A stretch of DNA of 17,810 nt from NCBI GenBank assembly GCA_035550295.1, contig DASZPJ010000040.1, positions 1 through 17,810 on the forward strand, in the 5' to 3' direction. Below, piece by piece: positions 1-6,708 of this stretch. How positions within the stretch are numbered: the stretch's first letter is position 1; the number at the start of each line of letters is the position of its first letter. The translations under genes were made by a program, and so were the position numbers. The notes beneath the pieces are model-generated. The model saw nothing but the letters and a program-made list of their open reading frames with translations. It was not told where the DNA came from and did not search any database. Source of the stretch: DASZPJ01 sp035550295. Lineage in GTDB: Bacteria > Patescibacteriota > Saccharimonadia > Saccharimonadales > UBA4665.

Positions 1-2427
1 AGCAATCCCGACGGCCAGCTCGAAAATTTAGCTGAATTTGTTTCGCTGCTAAAGCAACAGCTGGTGACACCCGGTAAATACGCAGCATACGCTGACCAAC
101 TTCCACAAGAAACCGCCGCTGAAAAATTGGATAAGCAAAAACATAAGGAATTAGCCGGGTTTTTCAAAACCTACCTCAATTTGTGTAGACGTGAACAGTT
201 GATTGATTATGATGACCAGATTTACCTGGCGATTGAATTGCTAGAAAGCCGCCCCAACATCTTAAAAACTATGCAGGATCGCTATCATTACCTGCTGGTA
301 GACGAGTTCCAGGACACTAACCCAATGCAGTCAAAGTTGGTTGATTTGCTGGCAGGCAAGTCGCAAAACATTATGGTGGTTGGCGATGACGACCAAAGTA
401 TTTATGGATGGCGTGGGGCGACGCTGGCAAACATCCTGGACTTTAAAGCTCGGTACCCCAAGGCGACAGAGGTCGCTTTAATCGAAAATTACCGTTCAAC
501 CCAAGGCATTCTTGATGCTGCCTACCGGTTGATCCAAGCCAACAATCCGCATCGCCTGGAGATCATCAGCAAGCTAGACAAGCGATTGCATGGCCAGCAG
601 GCGGGGCCCGAGCCCCAGCTCCAGCATTTCACATCCTACGAAGCCGAATTGGCTTGGATTGCCGAAGATATCAAAAAACGGCTGCAAGCCAAGCAGCCGG
701 CAGGTTCCATAGCCGTCCTGGCACGGCGCAACCAAGCTGTCCAAAAACTTCACGAAGCTTTTGAGCTGTATGACTTGCCGCACGTTGTTGCCGGAGTGGA
801 TAACGACATTTACCAGCAGCCGGCAGTTCGCCAGCTTATTGAAGCCCTGAAGTGCGTTGCTGACCCGAACGATGACCTAGCGCTATTCCATCTGTTAAGC
901 GGCCCGGTCTTCCGACTGGATGTCGGCCAGCTGGCAAATTTATCAGGCCAAGCCCGGCGTAGCCATAGTAGCCTAGCCAAAATTATTGAAGAGCAGGCCG
1001 ATCCCGAGCTTGAGCAAACAATGAAACAAATTTCGGAGTGGCGGCAAGTTTCGGCAGAGCAATCTGTCGGCAGCCTGGCTTACAGCATCATGCGCGATAG
1101 CGGTTGGATGCAGCGTTTGTACCAGGAATCTAGCGATGATCAGGCAGTTTTTGCGGAAGTCCAGGCCCTGAGTAAGTTATTCAGAACGTTAAAAGAGTTT
1201 GAACGAGTTTCCGGAGCCGCCAGTGTCCAGCAATATATCGTTAATTTGCCGGTGCTGCAGGCCGCCGGCAACCAGTTCGACGACGGCACACTAGACATTT
1301 CGGAAGAAAAGGTAAATGTCCTGAGTGTTCACCGTGCCAAAGGCCTGGAATGGCGCACGGTTTACATTGTCGACTGCACGGAAGGCTCTTTTCCACTTAA
1401 ATCATTTGGCACCAGTTTGCGGTTGCCGTTGGAACTACAAGCCAGCCCAAGCGAAGCCGACGATCACCTGGCCGAAGAGCGACGCCTAATGTATGTAGCT
1501 ATTACCCGCGGGCAGCAAGAAGTAATCCTGAGCTACTCCGACCGCCATGGCTCCGGCGGTGCCCGTAAGCCTTCCCGTTTTTTGGCAGAGCTGTTAGGCC
1601 ACGAACCAACTGCCACAGCCGCCGATGAAGCCAGCCAAACCAGCCTGGAACTATTCGCACCCACAAATCCAGCCGGTACAGCGGCAATACCAGAAGCTAT
1701 GCAACGCGACGGACGATTCTTTTTAAGTGTCAGCCAGATCGAAACCTGGCTGCGCTGTCCGCAGGATTTTTACTTCCGTTATGTACTTAATATGCCTTTG
1801 CCGCCAGCACCGCAACTGGATTATGGCAGCCTGATTCATGAAGTAATTGAGCAAGTCCACCAAGGCAGGCAAAATGGCAATGTGCCAAGCTTAGAAGCCC
1901 TCAGCGACGCCGTACGAAAGGCATTACCAAAAAGTGGATACGTATCTAAGCAGTCCCGTGAGCGAGCCCATATCCAGGCGCTAAAAACGGTTGAGACAGT
2001 TTATGAACGCTTTCTTAAAGATGATCTGCCGATTGAGACAGAGTGGCCCTTCAGCCTAGAAGTGCCCGATTTGCCGTTGACTATTAAGGGTAAGATTGAC
2101 GCTGTTTACCAGCTCGAAAAAGGAGTGGAAATTCGCGACTTTAAAACAGGCACCAGCATTACGACTCCCGAAAAGGCAAAAAGTCGCGTAGCAGGTTCCC
2201 AGCAACTGACTTTGTACGCCCTGGCTTGGCTGCAACTACGAGGTGAAATGCCTGCCAAACTGACACTTGATTTTGTAGAGACTGGCCAATTAAGTTCCAT
2301 CAAAAAGCAGCCCAAGTCACTTACTACACTGCATGCCAAACTACGGCTCATGGTAGACCAGCTGCTGGCAGGCCAATACCCAATGGGTCGTGATCACAGC
2401 CGCTGCATGCATCCGACAGATAATTAA
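1..2427 (+). CDS. UvrD/Rep-type SF1 helicase fused to a PD-(D/E)XK nuclease (5' end outside window)
   Basis: The frame is open from base 1, so the N-terminus, including the Walker A motif, lies outside the window; 808 residues are visible. Superfamily 1A helicase motifs in order: DEFQDT (motif II, visible residues 101-106), GDDDQSIYGWRG (motif III, from about 128), ENYRST (IV), SVHRAKGLEW (V) and YVAITRG (VI). From about residue 585 comes a RecB/AddB-like nuclease module: SQIETWLRCPQDFYF, then GSLIHEV, the catalytic core GKIDAV...IRDFKTG, and a QQLTLYALAW helix. The product should be an ATP-driven 3'-5' DNA translocase with a nuclease, for recombinational repair or end processing, in the AdnB/AddB manner. 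The four-Cys iron-sulphur signature of AddB is not complete: only the LRC cysteine and one near the C-terminus (SRCMHPTDN) are seen. Domain assignment is secure; the precise complex is inferred. Confidence 0.93.
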   Translation, partial: SNPDGQLENLAEFVSLLKQQLVTPGKYAAYADQLPQETAAEKLDKQKHKELAGFFKTYLNLCRREQLIDYDDQIYLAIELLESRPNILKTMQDRYHYLLVDEFQDTNPMQSKLVDLLAGKSQNIMVVGDDDQSIYGWRGATLANILDFKARYPKATEVALIENYRSTQGILDAAYRLIQANNPHRLEIISKLDKRLHGQQAGPEPQLQHFTSYEAELAWIAEDIKKRLQAKQPAGSIAVLARRNQAVQKLHEAFELYDLPHVVAGVDNDIYQQPAVRQLIEALKCVADPNDDLALFHLLSGPVFRLDVGQLANLSGQARRSHSSLAKIIEEQADPELEQTMKQISEWRQVSAEQSVGSLAYSIMRDSGWMQRLYQESSDDQAVFAEVQALSKLFRTLKEFERVSGAASVQQYIVNLPVLQAAGNQFDDGTLDISEEKVNVLSVHRAKGLEWRTVYIVDCTEGSFPLKSFGTSLRLPLELQASPSEADDHLAEERRLMYVAITRGQQEVILSYSDRHGSGGARKPSRFLAELLGHEPTATAADEASQTSLELFAPTNPAGTAAIPEAMQRDGRFFLSVSQIETWLRCPQDFYFRYVLNMPLPPAPQLDYGSLIHEVIEQVHQGRQNGNVPSLEALSDAVRKALPKSGYVSKQSRERAHIQALKTVETVYERFLKDDLPIETEWPFSLEVPDLPLTIKGKIDAVYQLEKGVEIRDFKTGTSITTPEKAKSRVAGSQQLTLYALAWLQLRGEMPAKLTLDFVETGQLSSIKKQPKSLTTLHAKLRLMVDQLLAGQYPMGRDHSRCMHPTDN

Positions 2428-2457
2428 AAACTGCCTGGATTTGCCTCCAGGCAGTTT
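2428..2457. terminator. Bidirectional intrinsic terminator between helicase and aquaporin genes
   Basis: A perfect 12-bp stem (2428-2439 pairing with 2446-2457) has a 6-nt loop. It starts directly after the helicase stop and lies 21 bp from the aquaporin stop. On the minus strand the stem runs into TTTTTAATTA, a good U-tract for ending the aquaporin transcript. On the plus strand only a short T-run follows, so termination there is probably weaker. Confidence 0.85.
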
Positions 2458-2478
2458 CAGTCGAACTAAAGTTCTCGT

Positions 2479-3201
2479 TTATTTCTTTTTGCGGCTAGCA
2501 GGGCGCTTCTTGGCAGCTGGCTTTTTAGCGGCGGCTTTCTTTGGTGCAGCAACTGCAGCAGCAACAGAGCGGCCACCGTTATCTGCAAACAAGTAAGCAT
2601 ATAGGTTAACACCGATCAGGGCGCCAACAACCGGGCCAAGCACGTAAGTACCCCATACCCACGCACGAATACCAAGCGCTACGGCCGGGTTCAGCAAACC
2701 AATAGCAGCTGATCCAGATGAGGCAGCGATGATACCTAGGGCGTAAGCAATGCCACTGAATGCGGCAACCGAGGTAACTTCGTATCTTTTGTAAACCGTA
2801 GCAGCCACGCCAAAGGCAAAGATGGCAGTACCAACACCTTCAGCTACCAATGTACGGGTCAGGTAGTGACCACCTACTACTGGCAATGCAGCGTTTACAT
2901 AGTAACGGAACAAGAAGTAAGCAGCCCAACCACCAAGCAGTTGAACAGCAATGTACAAAACAGCCGTCAAGGTTTCAACCTTGCGGGCTGTCCACAATGC
3001 AATTGTTAATGCTGGGTTAAAGTGCGCTGCCGAGCTTTCGTGCAGGGCAAATGTGGTCAAGGCCAAAGCCAGACCGGCGGCCAAAGCCACAAAAAAGGCC
3101 AAGCCGATTTGCGAGCGTTGAACACTCAAAATTAGGAGCGTTAAAACTCCTGTCCCCACGAATTCTGCCACTAGCGCAGCGACTTTCTTCTTTCCAAACA
3201 T
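2479..3201 (-). CDS. Aquaporin / MIP-family channel with Lys-Ala-rich C-terminal tail
   Basis: A 240-residue polytopic membrane protein with two NPA boxes in MIP half-repeat positions (HFNPAL at about 60-65 and LLNPAV at about 169-174) and six predicted membrane spans. The start is ATG 3201 (MFGKKK) because a GGAGG Shine-Dalgarno lies 8 nt upstream; the longer GTG start at 3216 would place that site inside the gene. Two oddities. After the second NPA the usual arginine of the selectivity filter (NPAR) is valine. The last 25 or so residues are a disordered basic tail of repeated AAKKPAAKKRP type, like histone H1 tails. Family knowledge predicts passive flux of water or small neutral solutes; which solute is not determined here. 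It has its own promoter-like sequence but could also be read through from the carbonic anhydrase gene. Confidence 0.88.
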   Translation of the reverse strand: MFGKKKVAALVAEFVGTGVLTLLILSVQRSQIGLAFFVALAAGLALALTTFALHESSAAHFNPALTIALWTARKVETLTAVLYIAVQLLGGWAAYFLFRYYVNAALPVVGGHYLTRTLVAEGVGTAIFAFGVAATVYKRYEVTSVAAFSGIAYALGIIAASSGSAAIGLLNPAVALGIRAWVWGTYVLGPVVGALIGVNLYAYLFADNGGRSVAAAVAAPKKAAAKKPAAKKRPASRKKK

Positions 3202-3233
3202 GTTTGGAACCTCCACTTTTAATTAATGAACCA

Positions 3234-3262
3234 ATCGTAACCTGATGCTGCCATTTTGTAAA
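3234..3262 (-). promoter_or_regulatory. Putative sigma-70-like promoter of the aquaporin gene
   Basis: Reading the minus strand: TTTACA (3262-3257), a 17-nt spacer and TACGAT (3239-3234). This leaves about 25-30 nt of leader carrying GGAGG before ATG 3201. The -35 matches consensus at 5 of 6 positions and the -10 at 4 of 6. Called by eye. Confidence 0.5.
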
Positions 3263-3298
3263 GCTCGGTGCTGTGGACAACAGGGGTAGTGCTTATGC

Positions 3299-4222
3299 TT
3301 AACCAGTTGTCCCAATCCTATAAACCGGCAAGTCGCCTTGAGTCAGCACTGCGGCAATTCCCAAAGTGTAAGCTAGCTGGCTGAGTACTGCCTGGTGAAT
3401 TTTAAGTGCCTTTCCTTCGAATTGCTGGTTGGCAATGTCAACCAAGCGCCATACCTCGATTGCAAAAACTTGTGCCTGGTCGTTAGTCACTTCGCGCAGC
3501 AGCCGCTGGTTAACCGTATAGCCACGGACTTCATTAAGGATAATCCGCCGCTCGAGATGGTTGCCGGACAACTGCTTAATGACTTTGCTAGCAGCTGTGA
3601 TTTCCGCCATGACTTGTTTACCGCTGTACGGTGTGGCCCGGGCGAGCACTTCGCGGACATAAGTGCCGTAATTTTTTAGGACTTCGTCGAAACCTTCATC
3701 GCTGATGCCCAAGGCCTTAATCACCTCACGAATGGGTCGCTGGTATTTTAGTACGGCCAGGATCACTTCCGGCGCACGGTCAATCGCACCGCACCCACAA
3801 TTATCGCCAGAAGCATGCTCATCAGTATGAGCGCCAAAGTTTATGTGCTTGCTCTCCAACTCGTCAATCGTTTCGCTAAATAGCTGCTGTAACGGTCGGG
3901 CGGCGGCCAAGCCGTTGCCAATGTTTGCCGCCATAGCCATCACTAAAGCGCCACCAAAAACTTTGGGTCGGGATAGGTTTTTCTTGAAGGTTTTGTTTAA
4001 TTTATAAACTTTAATGGCAGGGCGACCATCACCACACCCGTCGTCGGTCAGCGAGTGGCCGTCGTCATCCAAGCTAACCGGAACTAAAACTTGATCGTCA
4101 TTTTCAATTGCAAAATCAAGTTCTTGCAGTATATTGGCTTCGTCCTGGCCAGATATTGGACCTTGGCCAAAAGCTAAACCTTCGCTAATGCGGCTGACTT
4201 TGAAAACTTTTGTTTGTGGCAT
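3299..4222 (-). CDS. Probable zeta-class-like (cadmium-type) carbonic anhydrase
   Basis: About 307 residues, soluble, no signal peptide. The informative residues, numbered from the alternative TTG start at 4234, are DDGCGDGR (Cys67, Asp69, Arg71) and AHTDEHASGDNCGCGAID (His136, His140, Cys146, Cys148). A C-x-D-x-R element followed by H-x9-C matches the metal-ligand plus Asp/Arg-dyad layout of beta-class enzymes and the Cys/His/Cys ligand set of the diatom cadmium enzyme CDCA. The expected reaction is reversible hydration of CO2 to bicarbonate in the cytoplasm. The C-terminal half is helical and not recognised. The start is uncertain: ATG 4222 is preferred, TTG 4234 adds four residues, and neither has a clear Shine-Dalgarno. 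The neighbours, aquaporin and mscL, fit a role in CO2, pH or osmotic balance. Assignment rests on motif spacing and memory of similar annotations, so it is moderate. Confidence 0.6.
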   Translation of the reverse strand: MPQTKVFKVSRISEGLAFGQGPISGQDEANILQELDFAIENDDQVLVPVSLDDDGHSLTDDGCGDGRPAIKVYKLNKTFKKNLSRPKVFGGALVMAMAANIGNGLAAARPLQQLFSETIDELESKHINFGAHTDEHASGDNCGCGAIDRAPEVILAVLKYQRPIREVIKALGISDEGFDEVLKNYGTYVREVLARATPYSGKQVMAEITAASKVIKQLSGNHLERRIILNEVRGYTVNQRLLREVTNDQAQVFAIEVWRLVDIANQQFEGKALKIHQAVLSQLAYTLGIAAVLTQGDLPVYRIGTTG

Positions 4223-4277
4223 AGATACAACCAAGTTACGCTTGTAAGCACGTCATTTCAAGCCGTATTTCCAGTTT

Positions 4278-4286
4278 TGGTATGAT
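4278..4286 (+). promoter_or_regulatory. Extended -10 promoter element of mscL
   Basis: TGG directly followed by TATGAT (4281-4286) forms an extended -10. No good -35 is visible. The start codon at 4309 lies 22 nt further and is preceded by AGGAG at 4298-4302 (6-nt spacing), so this gene has a short leader, unlike the probable leaderless genes to the right. Confidence 0.6.
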
Positions 4287-4308
4287 GGTTAAGTAGCAGG
4301 AGACATCT

Positions 4309-4710
4309 ATGTTCAATGATTTTAAAAAATTTATCCTACGGGGGAATGTGGTTGACTTGGCCGTAGCAGTGGTCGTCGGTGCCGCTTTTAACAGTGTGGT
4401 GCAGGCAATCGTTAAAGACCTGATCACACCGCTAATAGCCGCCATTGGCGGCCAGCACGATTTTTCGCAGTTAACCTTCAAAATTCACGGCAGTACCTTT
4501 ATGTATGGCGATGTTATCAACTACCTGGTGTCATTTTTGGTTATAGCAGCAGTGGTTTTCTTTTTGGTTGTTCAACCAATAAATAAGTTAAATACCATGT
4601 CTAGCCGCAGTAAAGATGCGGAAGAACCTACAGAAAAAAAGTGCCCGGAATGTCTCAGCACTATTCCTAAAGCTGCCAAGCGCTGTGCTTTCTGCGGAAT
4701 TAAGTTTTAG
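4309..4710 (+). CDS. mscL: Large-conductance mechanosensitive channel MscL with C-terminal zinc ribbon
   Basis: 133 residues. The N-terminus FNDFKKFILRGNVVDLAVAVVVG is the signature amphipathic helix plus first membrane span of MscL (about 1-40); the second span covers about 68-92 and ends at VVQPINKLN. The pentameric channel opens under membrane tension to release solutes on hypo-osmotic shock. Instead of the usual helical C-terminal bundle, residues 112-129 carry a zinc-ribbon pattern (CPEC...CAFC; Cys112, 115, 126, 129). Such tails occur in part of the family, so this is a recognised variant as far as I recall. Good Shine-Dalgarno and start. The stop overlaps the convergent ATP-grasp gene's stop by 4 bp. 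Confidence 0.95.
   Translation: MFNDFKKFILRGNVVDLAVAVVVGAAFNSVVQAIVKDLITPLIAAIGGQHDFSQLTFKIHGSTFMYGDVINYLVSFLVIAAVVFFLVVQPINKLNTMSSRSKDAEEPTEKKCPECLSTIPKAAKRCAFCGIKF
4640..4662 (-). terminator. Weak candidate terminator for the atp operon, antisense inside mscL
   Basis: On the minus strand AGTGC (4662-4658) can pair with GCACT (4644-4640) around a 13-nt loop. The final T of the stem and the next six bases (4640-4634) form a run of seven T. It lies about 45 nt beyond the ATP-grasp stop codon, where a terminator is needed and no intergenic space exists. The 5-bp stem is short and the bases also encode MscL Lys/Cys codons, so the fit may be coincidental. Confidence 0.25.
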
Positions 4711-6035
4711 CGAGCTAGATCTACAAAGGTGCTATGTTCGGCAGGAATATTGGGGTTGGTTTTGATGTTAATTAGTTCTTCTATACGCTTGATATCGTCT
4801 TCAAGCTGCTGCCTGTCGCTATTCTTTAGTACGCCGTCAATTACTTGATCGCCACCGTTTTCCGCAAACAATGCCAAATCACCCACGCCAGCGTGTTCCT
4901 TCAGGTAAACCACACTGGGTAGGGCACGGGCTTCTTCCAAACCTTCGATTGATTCAATGTAACCTTCGTTTTGGGCATACAAGTTCAGGAAAGCCGAATG
5001 TGCAATTGGTTCACCAGGCATCCCGGGCAGTTGGCCGATATGTACGCCAAGGTCGTTGCGGAAGTGCTCGATGCCGTACGCTTCGCGGTACATCAGGTCA
5101 CGGTGGCCACCAATCCGGGCAGCGACTTCAATAATTTTCCAGCCTTGCTCTGTCAGGAATAATTCTATGTGGGCAGTCGTAGAGCTAAGGTTCAGGGCTC
5201 GCATTGCTAAGCGGCAGGCCGTGAAAGCGCGCTCAACTTCTTCTTGGTCCAAATCACTTGGCAGCAAACCATGCCGGCCATAGAAACCGCCCGGCATGCC
5301 CATAGAATGAGCCGTCTTGACCTGTACTGGCGGCAGGCAGAACATCTGGCCATCATGCATGACATAGGCGTCAACGGAGTACATTTTGCCTTGCATCATG
5401 TCCTCGACAAGTACGCTTGGTTTGCCGGGGTAATGCTCGCGTTCATAAGCGTGTTGGATCAAGCTAAAGGTGTGTTCCAGCCGGTATTTCAGTTCGTCCA
5501 GGTTTTCGCAGCGGCTAACCAGCAGGGCTTTGGCCAAACCAGCCGGCTTAACAATAACTGGAAAGGTGAATTTCTGGATCCAATTATCAATGTCCGCCAG
5601 GTCTTGCTGCTCCACGTACTGGTACTGTGGTACCAGCGATTTATCGTAATTGCGCAAACGGTCCCGCATTTGCGGCTTTTCGGTAGACCAGTGCAGGGCA
5701 GCTGGAGATGGAAGGTACATGTAGGGTAGGAAGGGGCTGATTTTGGCCAGCGGCTGCAAAGTTTCTTCATAACGCGCCGTCACGCAAAGCAAACGGTCAG
5801 TATAAGGCTTTAAGGCCGTTTGAACAGCGTCCAAATCGTTAAAGTCGACTACCAGTTCTTGGAATAAACCGGTGTCGTCCTTCGGCCGGGCCGGGTAATC
5901 GGCGTAGTCGGCACTGACTAGCACCAGGCCCTTGAGTTCACGCCCCAACTCCTGGGATTTGAGCTGGACGGCACGGACCAGGCCCGGCTCGACAACGTTT
6001 ATAGTTAGTACGATGTCTTTGCTGGGATTATCCAT
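4707..6035 (-). CDS. ATP-grasp ligase of unknown specificity
   Basis: 442 residues, cytoplasmic. An N-terminal domain (about 1-115) precedes an ATP-grasp fold: FPVIVKPAG (Lys163, nucleotide binding), VLVEDMMQG (Glu211), a substrate-side loop SMGMPGGFYG (244-253), and the Mg-ligand strands AHIELFL (Glu291) and KIIEVAARIGG (Glu303). This is the set of carboxylate-amine ligases such as PurK, CarB and biotin carboxylase; the order and the EVAARIGG motif most resemble L-amino-acid ligase (BacD-like) proteins. The substrate cannot be read from the sequence. The start ATG 6035 has GAGG 7 nt upstream. The gene follows atpC by 26 nt on the same strand and is probably the last gene of the atp transcript. 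Its stop overlaps the mscL stop by 4 bp. Confidence 0.8.
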   Translation of the reverse strand: MDNPSKDIVLTINVVEPGLVRAVQLKSQELGRELKGLVLVSADYADYPARPKDDTGLFQELVVDFNDLDAVQTALKPYTDRLLCVTARYEETLQPLAKISPFLPYMYLPSPAALHWSTEKPQMRDRLRNYDKSLVPQYQYVEQQDLADIDNWIQKFTFPVIVKPAGLAKALLVSRCENLDELKYRLEHTFSLIQHAYEREHYPGKPSVLVEDMMQGKMYSVDAYVMHDGQMFCLPPVQVKTAHSMGMPGGFYGRHGLLPSDLDQEEVERAFTACRLAMRALNLSSTTAHIELFLTEQGWKIIEVAARIGGHRDLMYREAYGIEHFRNDLGVHIGQLPGMPGEPIAHSAFLNLYAQNEGYIESIEGLEEARALPSVVYLKEHAGVGDLALFAENGGDQVIDGVLKNSDRQQLEDDIKRIEELINIKTNPNIPAEHSTFVDLAR

Positions 6036-6061
6036 TCTGCTGCCTCTTTACTTCTAGAAAA

Positions 6062-6490
6062 TTATTTTCGTTGGTGTCTTCTCTTTAGACCGGCTACTTG
6101 CAGGCGCACCGCTTGGCGATCGACTAAGGCTTGGGCGTGCTCCAGGCTAACTTGGTCTTTGGCTTCGGCCTTCATTTTTAGCGCCCGTTCGTGGGCGGCT
6201 TTGGCTTCAGCTTCGTTAATGTTGTCGGCATGGTCGGCTTCGTCAACCAATACCCGCAAGCTGTTGTTGGAGATATCGATCACTCCGCCGTTGGTGGCAA
6301 AGAACTCACGGTCCCGGTCAGCATCACGCGGGTTGCGGCGAACAACGATAGCGCCGTTGGTAGCGACGCTGACTAAGGGCATGTGGTCTTGCAGCACACC
6401 AATTTCGCCGTCCAGCGTCGGCAAGATGACTTCGTAAACATCGTCGTCGAATTTAGTGCCAGTAACTGAAACCAGCTGGAAGTGAATCAT
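6062..6490 (-). CDS. atpC: F1Fo ATP synthase epsilon subunit
   Basis: 142 residues: an N-terminal beta-sandwich (about 1-85, with LPTLDGEIGVLQDHMPLV) and a C-terminal helical hairpin (about 90-142, with AEAKAAHERALKM). Epsilon sits on the central stalk with gamma and its C-terminal helices can brake ATP hydrolysis. The start ATG 6490 overlaps the stop of the preceding 72-aa ORF (TAATG). Its Shine-Dalgarno AAGGAG, 8 nt upstream, lies within the last codons of that ORF, so translation is coupled to it rather than directly to atpD. The C-terminal hairpin is full length, so the family's usual self-inhibition remains possible. Confidence 0.96.
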   Translation of the reverse strand: MIHFQLVSVTGTKFDDDVYEVILPTLDGEIGVLQDHMPLVSVATNGAIVVRRNPRDADRDREFFATNGGVIDISNNSLRVLVDEADHADNINEAEAKAAHERALKMKAEAKDQVSLEHAQALVDRQAVRLQVAGLKRRHQRK

Positions 6491-6708
6491 TATGCAGACT
6501 CCTTAGAAAGGTCGTCCTGCTGCTCTTTTGTCACTTGGCCAGGCAAAGCTAATTCACCGAGTGAAGCAAAGGCTTGTGCCGTATTCCAGCCGCGCTCATC
6601 AGGCGTAAAGATAGCTTCCAGCTTATCGCCAGCGTCACCATCATTGCCAGGGCCTGAAAAGGCTTCGTCAGTGTTCCAGTGTGCCGGCCAGTTAGGGTGG
6701 TCAACCAT
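6490..6708 (-). CDS. Small acidic protein encoded between atpD and atpC, unrecognised
   Basis: 72 residues, about 14 Asp/Glu against 4 Lys/Arg, three Trp, no membrane span, no family recognised. It fills the atpD-atpC gap exactly: its ATG shares one base with the atpD TAA, and its own TAA shares one base with the atpC ATG. The atpC Shine-Dalgarno is encoded in its Lys-Glu codons near the end. It contains an internal repeat: HWNTDEAF (10-17) and GWNTAQAF (40-47), 30 residues apart. Standard atp operons have atpC directly after atpD. Stop-start coupling on both sides and the repeat argue that it is translated. Its location suggests a partner or regulator of F1, but that is inference only. Confidence 0.75.
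   Translation of the reverse strand: MVDHPNWPAHWNTDEAFSGPGNDGDAGDKLEAIFTPDERGWNTAQAFASLGELALPGQVTKEQQDDLSKESA

Noticed and set aside
2390..2596. Possible frameshift in the helicase-nuclease tail: the +1 frame reads CIRQIIKNC, recalling an iron-sulphur C-terminus.
   Set aside because: The continuation overlaps the perfect terminator hairpin, and the cysteine spacing does not give the AddB C-x2-C-x5-C pattern.
3202..3216. GTG start of the aquaporin at 3216.
   Set aside because: The GGAGG site lies inside this extension and is correctly spaced for ATG 3201.
4871..5729. Long plus-strand ORFs opposite the ATP-grasp gene (and similar ones opposite the atp genes).
   Set aside because: They are shadows of strongly coding minus-strand genes, with no ribosome site or recognisable protein features.
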